Positions 32,340-36,847 of a DNA stretch of 36,847 nucleotides are shown here, piece by piece; position 1 is the stretch's first letter; every line of letters begins with the position of its first letter. Source of the stretch: Halobacteriales archaeon QS_5_70_15 (GTDB lineage: Archaea; Halobacteriota; Halobacteria; Halobacteriales; Haloarculaceae); assembly GCA_003022005.1 (NCBI GenBank), contig PXRQ01000104.1:1-36847 (forward strand), written 5' to 3'. Position numbers and translations under genes: made by a program. The notes under the pieces were generated by a model. The model was given only the letters and a program-made list of their open reading frames with translations. It searched no databases and was not told the DNA's origin.

Positions 32340-33352
32340 GACGGATCCACCTCGAAGCAGGCCGCGTGGTGGTCGTGGGCCGGTCGCTTCGCCTCCATCG
32401 GCGGGTGGTTGGTCCGACAGTGCTCGGTGGCGAGCGGACAGCGGTCGTAGAACCGGCAGCCGTCGTTCGGGTCGACGAGGTCCTGGACCGTCCCCTCGAT
32501 GGACTCGAGTTCCCGCTCGGACTCGTCGCCCATCCGGGGGATGGCCCGGACCAGCCCCCGCGTGTAGGGGTGGACGGGGTTGTTGATGACCTCCCGCGTC
32601 GGGCCGACCTCGGCGGTCTGTCCGGCGTACATCACGACCACCCGGTCGCAGAGCCGCGAGATCACCCGGAGGTCGTGGGTGATGATCAGCACCGAGAGCC
32701 CGTACTCCTCGCACATCTCCTCGATGAGGTCGAGCAGCTGTGCCTCGGTCGTCTTGTCGAGTGCCGTCGTGGGTTCGTCGGCGATGAGGAGGCTCGGCCG
32801 ACACGCCAGCGACTTCGCGATGAGCACCCGCTGTTTCATCCCGCCGGAGAACTCGTGGGGGTAGTCGCCGTAGCGCTCCTCGGCCTCCGGGATCCCCACG
32901 TCGTCCATCAGTTCGACCGCCCGCTCGCGGGCCTCCTCCTCGCTCAGCGCGCGCACCTCGCGGGCGACCTCGGCGATCTGCTCGCCGACCCTGAACGCCG
33001 GGTTGAGCGCGTTCGTCGGGTTCTGGAAGATCATCGCGATCTCCCGACCCCTGATCTCGTTGCGGACCTCCCGCTCGGGGAGATCGAGCAGGTCCCGGCC
33101 CTTGTACCGGACGGTCCCGTCGACGATGCGCCCCGGGTCGCGGACGAGTCGGAGGACCGAGCGGACGGTAACGCTCTTGCCGCACCCGCTCTCGCCGACG
33201 ATACCGACGATCTCGTCGCCCCCCACGCTCAACTCGACGCCGTCGAGCGCCTCGACCGTCCCGCGGTAGGTCTCGAACTGCGTGACCAGCCCGGAGACGT
33301 CCAGGAGCGGCTCCCCGTCGGTCCCCGGTCCGGCGGCAGTACGCGAATTCAC
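32336..33352 (-). CDS. dppD: peptide/nickel-type ABC importer ATPase DppD
   Basis: 338 residues. Walker A GESGCGKSV (53-61), signature FSGGM (168-172), Walker B SLLIADEPTTALD (187-199) and IITHDLRVISRLCDR are intact, as is the C-terminal DPNDGCRFYDRCPLATEHC. The GTG at 33352 (VNSRTAAGPG) is chosen because a TATTAAAT box (33377-33384) lies 25-32 bases upstream, so the transcript should be leaderless. dppD-F form a second minus-strand operon, separated from dppA-B-C by the plus-strand deacetylase gene. Confidence 0.94.
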   Translation of the reverse strand: MNSRTAAGPGTDGEPLLDVSGLVTQFETYRGTVEALDGVELSVGGDEIVGIVGESGCGKSVTVRSVLRLVRDPGRIVDGTVRYKGRDLLDLPEREVRNEIRGREIAMIFQNPTNALNPAFRVGEQIAEVAREVRALSEEEARERAVELMDDVGIPEAEERYGDYPHEFSGGMKQRVLIAKSLACRPSLLIADEPTTALDKTTEAQLLDLIEEMCEEYGLSVLIITHDLRVISRLCDRVVVMYAGQTAEVGPTREVINNPVHPYTRGLVRAIPRMGDESERELESIEGTVQDLVDPNDGCRFYDRCPLATEHCRTNHPPMEAKRPAHDHHAACFEVDPS

Positions 33353-33376
33353 TGGGGGCGCATACCCGACCGCAGG

Positions 33377-33384
33377 TATTAAAT
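33377..33384 (-). promoter_or_regulatory. TATA box of dppD-F
   Basis: ATTTAATA on the minus strand, 25-32 bases before the GTG at 33352. It decides the start of dppD. Confidence 0.6.
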
Positions 33385-33436
33385 CCCTGTGCCCCGCTGT
33401 CACTTCCCCCGCAGCCGGGACACGGCGCGGTCGTGG

Positions 33437-35017
33437 CTACTCGCCCTCGTAAACGAGTTCGCCGCCGAGGACCGTCGCCTCGACCCCGCAGTCGGCGACC
33501 GCCTCCGGGCCGTCGTAGGGGTCGCGGTCGAGGACGACCGCGTCGCCGAGATACCCCGGGACCAGCCGGCCCTTCTCCCCCTCGGCGAACTCGGCGTGGG
33601 CGGCCCCGCGGGTGTAGGCGGCGACCGCCTCGTCGACGCTCAGCCGCTGTGTCCCGTGGCCGGCCGTCACAGCCTGCTGGATGCCGAACAGCGGTCCCGG
33701 GGGCATCTTGTCGCTCCCGAACGCGAGGGCGACCCCCGCCGCCAGCATGTCGGCGTACCGGTTGTTCGCCGCGAGCGCGTCCGCACCCAGCCGGGCCTCG
33801 TAGAGCCCGCCCTCCCGCGACCACTTGAGGAAGTTGGGCTGGACGCTCGCGACGACCCCCGCGTCGGCCATCCGCCCGATGGCCCCGTCGGTCGCCAGTT
33901 CGGCGTGCTCGATCCGCAGGCGCGGCTCGACGCCGTCCTCGCGCTCGTCCAGCACGGCCTCGTAGCGGTCGAGCACCTCGTCGATGGCAGCGCCGCCGAT
34001 GGCGTGGGTGGCGATCTGCTGGTCCGCCCGTGCGGCCTCGCGGAACCACGCCTCCAGCCGGTCGCCGTCGTGGACCATCAGCCCGTCCTCGCCCGGGGCG
34101 TCGGCGTAGTCGCCGTGTATCTTCGCCGTCCGGGCGCCGAGCGACCCGTCCGGGAAGGTCTTGAGTCCGCCGACGCGGAGCCGGTCGTCGCCGAACCCGC
34201 TCGACAGTTCGAGGTCCGACAGCGACCCCGCCTGCGAGGCGTGGACGTAGTAGGTGACCCGCAAGTCGAGTTCGCCCGCCCGTCGGGCGGCGTGGAGCGC
34301 CTCGTGGCGGACGTTGCCGTGGTCCCGGACCGCGGTGAGCCTCGCCATCGTCCCCACCGAGGTCACCCCGAGTTCGTGGTATCGCTCGGCCGCCGCAGCC
34401 AGCGCCCGCCGGAGCTTGTCCGCGTCCGGGTGGGCCGCGACACGGACCCGCCCGACCGCCGCCTCGACGACGCGTCCGGTCCGACGGCCGTCCCCGACGA
34501 CGTCGTCCTCGACGCCGTCGAAGTCGATCCGCTCTATCGCCGCCGTGTTGAGCCCGGCCGTGTGGCCGTCGACCCGGTAGGCGACGACCGGGTGTGACTC
34601 GCTCACCGCCTCGATGTCCTCCCGCGTGAGGTAGTCCCGGTCGCCCGCCGGCCAGGTGCTCTCGTCGTAGCCGAAGCCGAGCACCCACTCGCCGGGCTCC
34701 GTGTCGGCGGCGTTGGCCGAGAGCCGCTCGAGCGCCTCCGCGCGGTCGGTCGCATCGGAGAGGTCCGTCTCGATGCGCTGGATACCGACCGAGAAGACGT
34801 GCGTGTGTGCGTCGACGAACCCCGGGAGGACGGTCCGGCCGTCGAGATCCATCGTCCCGGGGTCGGTCGCGGCCGCCCGGCAGCCCTCGGCGTCGCCGAC
34901 CGCCTCGACCAGACCGTCGCGGAAGAGGACCGCGTCGGCCGTCGTCCGGTCGTCGTCGAGGGTGCGAACGGTGCCGCCGTGCAGGAGGAGCTCCCCGTGC
35001 TCGCGCGTTCTGGTCAC
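33437..35017 (-). CDS. amidohydrolase family 3 protein (YtcJ-like)
   Basis: 526 residues. LPGFVDAHTHVFSVG (His71 and His73), WVLGFGYDESTW, YRVDGHTAGLN, GGLKTFPDGSLGARTA, THAIGGAAIDEVLDRYE, RIEHAEL, SVQPNFLKW and FGSDKMPPGPLFGI are the ordered landmarks of YtcJ/exoenzyme-regulatory amidohydrolases (N-substituted formamide deformylase, NfdA, is a characterised relative). It should cleave an amide or N-formyl bond in the cytoplasm using a metal. The GTG at 35017 starts MTRTREHGELLLHGG at the family N-terminus; frames open further upstream are antisense. It directly precedes the dppD-F operon on the same strand and may share its substrate pathway. Confidence 0.9.
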   Translation of the reverse strand: MTRTREHGELLLHGGTVRTLDDDRTTADAVLFRDGLVEAVGDAEGCRAAATDPGTMDLDGRTVLPGFVDAHTHVFSVGIQRIETDLSDATDRAEALERLSANAADTEPGEWVLGFGYDESTWPAGDRDYLTREDIEAVSESHPVVAYRVDGHTAGLNTAAIERIDFDGVEDDVVGDGRRTGRVVEAAVGRVRVAAHPDADKLRRALAAAAERYHELGVTSVGTMARLTAVRDHGNVRHEALHAARRAGELDLRVTYYVHASQAGSLSDLELSSGFGDDRLRVGGLKTFPDGSLGARTAKIHGDYADAPGEDGLMVHDGDRLEAWFREAARADQQIATHAIGGAAIDEVLDRYEAVLDEREDGVEPRLRIEHAELATDGAIGRMADAGVVASVQPNFLKWSREGGLYEARLGADALAANNRYADMLAAGVALAFGSDKMPPGPLFGIQQAVTAGHGTQRLSVDEAVAAYTRGAAHAEFAEGEKGRLVPGYLGDAVVLDRDPYDGPEAVADCGVEATVLGGELVYEGE

Positions 35018-35151
35018 GGCGGGGCGTCCGACCCCTCCGGATCAAGCCTGCCGGCGACGACACCGGCACTGTTCATTTGGCAACGAGATCAGTGCCACAC
35101 CGACCGATACCAGCCAGAAAGCCCCCGTCCGGTCGACGCGGGCTCGGGGTC

Positions 35152-36847
35152 TCAGCCCTGCCGGTCCCCGGGGGCGGACATCTCCCGGCGGGCCGCCCGG
35201 GCCAGCGCCTCGACCGCCCGGTCCATCTCCTCGAGCCCGACGTGGCTGAACGAGAGCCGCAGGCACTCCTCGCCGCGGTCGTCGGGGAAGAACAGGTGGC
35301 CGGGGAGGTAGGTGACCCCCTCCTCGGTGGCCGTCGGGAGCATCGCCTCCGTGTCGACCCCCTCGGGGAACGCCACCCAGACGAAGAACCCCCCGGCGGG
35401 TTCGGTCCAGTCGACGCCCGGGGGCATGTGCCGCTCCAGACAGTTCAGCATGTGCTCGCACCGCTCCTCGTAGCGGGCGCGCAGCTCCGCGACGTTCTCC
35501 CCGTAGTCGCCCTCCGTGCAGTAGCACCCGAGCACGCTCTGGGAGAACGTGTTCACGCCGCCGGCCCGCATCCGGGTGACCTCCTCGACGAGCCCCTCGT
35601 CGCCGAGCACCCACCCGGACCGCACGCCGGGAGCGACCGTCTTGGAGAACGTGTTGACCCGCACGACCCGGCCGGACCCCTCGAGCGAGGCGAGCGGGGG
35701 AACCGGCTCCCCGCGGTAGCGGAGCTGGCCGTAGGCGTCGTCCTCGAGGACGAGGAAGTCGTACGCCTCGGCCAGCTCGAGGAGCCGCTCGCGGCGGTCG
35801 AGCGACATGGTCGTGCCGCTCGGGTTCTGGAACGTCGGGATGGTGTAGAGGAGTTTCGGGGCCGCCTCGCGGGCCTCGAGCGCCGCCGCGACCGCCTCGA
35901 CCCGGAGGCCGTCGCCGTCCATTCCGAAGCCGGTCACGTCGACGCCGTAGTTGTTGAGCAGCTTCAGCGTCCCCATGAACGTCGGCGCCTCCACGAACAC
36001 GTCGTCCCCGTGTTCGAGGAAGGTCTGACAGACCACGTCGATGGCGTGGGTCGCCCCGTTGGTCAGGAGGACGTTCTCCGCCGCGCAGTCGACCCCCCGG
36101 CCGCGCTCCTGCTCGACGACGGCGTCGGTCAGCCGCTCGGCGTAGTCGCCGCCGCCGTACTGCAGCGCCCGGTCGCCCTCCGCCTCGAACACCGTCTCGG
36201 CCGCGTCGACGAGCTCCTCGTTCGGGAACGACGCCGGGTACGGGAACCCGAAGCTGAGCGACACCGCGCCGGGGGCGTCGTAGAGACCGAGCAGCCACGC
36301 CGCCGCGACGCGCACGACCGAGATTCCAACCAACACCATCGCCAGCACGCCGACGAACGTCGACTGGTCCAGTTCCAGCGAATCGAGGTACGCGACGGTC
36401 TGGACGGCGACGTTCGACGCCCCGAAGACGACACCGGAGGCGAAGCCGAGGGCGGCCTTCGCGGGTCCCGTCGGGCGGAAGCAGTAGTCGGTCGCGGCCG
36501 CCCGGCCCGGCACGGGGACGTACGGCTGTTTCAGGCCGACGTACCCCAGCGTCAGGACGCCCAGCGCGAGCGCGAGCGCACGGCTTGGTAGCCGGTCGAG
36601 CAGCGCCATCCCGAGGAGCGTCCCGACGATTGCCGCCGCGAGGTACGGTCGGAACCGCGTGAAACACGCCGACAGCGACTCCCGGTCGAGTTCGGTCACG
36701 AGCCGAAGGTTCGTCGCCAGCATCGGGAGTATCATCACGACGACGGCCGTCGCGGGGTCGAGCAGCGCCGCGAGCGTGGCGGTCCCGACGAGCGCGTAGC
36801 CGAACCCCGTGACGCCCATCACGACGCCCCCGACGAACAGCACCCCG
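35152..36847 (-). CDS. TauE/SafE-type exporter fragment fused in frame to a PLP-dependent aminotransferase
   Basis: One open frame of at least 563 codons, running off the right edge. From the right, about 190 residues are a TauE/SafE anion-exporter half: GGVVMGVTGFGYALVGTA, SGVVFGASNVAVQTVAYLDSL and FVGVLAMVLVGISVVRVAAAWLLGLYD, with about six hydrophobic segments. At 36277-36282 (the LYD codons) this switches, without stop or linker, to APGAVSLSFGFPYPASFPNEEL, a fold-type-I aminotransferase of the 2-aminoadipate/MocR-like group. LQYGGGDYAERL, NGATHAIDVV, TIPTFQNPSGTTMSLDRRERLLELA, EDDAYGQLRY and NTFSKTVAPGVRSGW (the PLP lysine) are intact. The exporter lacks its last helices and the enzyme lacks about 30 N-terminal residues, so a deletion or assembly join is likely. 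A GTG at 36264 could start the enzyme alone. Confidence 0.75.
   Translation of the reverse strand, partial: GVLFVGGVVMGVTGFGYALVGTATLAALLDPATAVVVMILPMLATNLRLVTELDRESLSACFTRFRPYLAAAIVGTLLGMALLDRLPSRALALALGVLTLGYVGLKQPYVPVPGRAAATDYCFRPTGPAKAALGFASGVVFGASNVAVQTVAYLDSLELDQSTFVGVLAMVLVGISVVRVAAAWLLGLYDAPGAVSLSFGFPYPASFPNEELVDAAETVFEAEGDRALQYGGGDYAERLTDAVVEQERGRGVDCAAENVLLTNGATHAIDVVCQTFLEHGDDVFVEAPTFMGTLKLLNNYGVDVTGFGMDGDGLRVEAVAAALEAREAAPKLLYTIPTFQNPSGTTMSLDRRERLLELAEAYDFLVLEDDAYGQLRYRGEPVPPLASLEGSGRVVRVNTFSKTVAPGVRSGWVLGDEGLVEEVTRMRAGGVNTFSQSVLGCYCTEGDYGENVAELRARYEERCEHMLNCLERHMPPGVDWTEPAGGFFVWVAFPEGVDTEAMLPTATEEGVTYLPGHLFFPDDRGEECLRLSFSHVGLEEMDRAVEALARAARREMSAPGDRQG

Noticed and set aside
32340..35069. 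Upstream part of a 1270-codon frame in phase with dppF
   Set aside because: It overlaps dppD and the amidohydrolase in another phase; only the portion from the GTG at 32339 is DppF.

Overview
The window is a piece of a haloarchaeal (class Halobacteria) chromosome. The signs are very high G+C with G/C-rich third positions, acidic proteins, twin-arginine signals followed by archaeal lipoboxes on both solute-binding proteins, an archaeal type-II methionine aminopeptidase, an archaeal-type tRNA methylthiotransferase and several small haloarchaeal zinc-finger proteins. Most genes start about 24-30 bases after a TATA-like box, as expected for leaderless transcripts. The genus cannot be fixed from this sequence. 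No rRNA, tRNA or CRISPR array was seen.

Layout. (1) 1-9.9 kb, housekeeping: PAC2-family protein (cut by the window edge), VOC protein, NADP-type isocitrate dehydrogenase, threonine-nucleophile asparaginase, methionine aminopeptidase, a NAD kinase fused to an inositol-monophosphatase-type phosphatase, a HIT protein resembling diadenosine-tetraphosphate phosphorylases, a cation-diffusion-facilitator exporter with a manganese-type site, and three small or medium Cys-rich proteins. (2) 10.0-17.7 kb, a carbohydrate-type ABC importer: Tat lipoprotein and two permeases in one operon, with the matching ATPase about 3 kb further on. Between them lie a YdjM-like membrane protein, a CDP-alcohol phosphatidyltransferase, a small membrane protein and an alkaline-phosphatase-fold protein. 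(3) 17.8-20.7 kb: acetamidase/formamidase, the tRNA methylthiotransferase and a 96-residue protein with an internal repeat. (4) 20.7-24.3 kb, an A+T-richer accessory strip with decayed genes: an HxlR regulator coupled to a frameshifted flavin reductase, the C-terminal stub of a tyrosine recombinase against a 21-bp perfect inverted repeat, a CPBP-type membrane protein without its catalytic motif, and a small membrane protein. (5) 24.3-36.8 kb: two amidohydrolases around a complete peptide/nickel-type ABC importer (dppA-B-C, then dppD-F), a polysaccharide deacetylase of the HpPgdA type, and at the right edge an unusual reading frame joining a TauE/SafE-type exporter fragment to an aminotransferase.

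How the genes may work together. Region 5 together with the formamidase reads as a scavenging locus for amide-, peptide- or heterocycle-like nitrogen compounds: the importer brings in a substrate and the hydrolases and aminotransferase release and use the nitrogen. This is inferred from gene families and neighbourhood; the substrate cannot be read from the sequence. The most unusual items are the exporter-aminotransferase chimera, the long nested hairpin at 9831-9903, the 11-bp phased GTTAAC array at 25946-25989, and the integrase stub next to the 21-bp palindrome. I did not find a clearly new multi-gene defence or mobile system.
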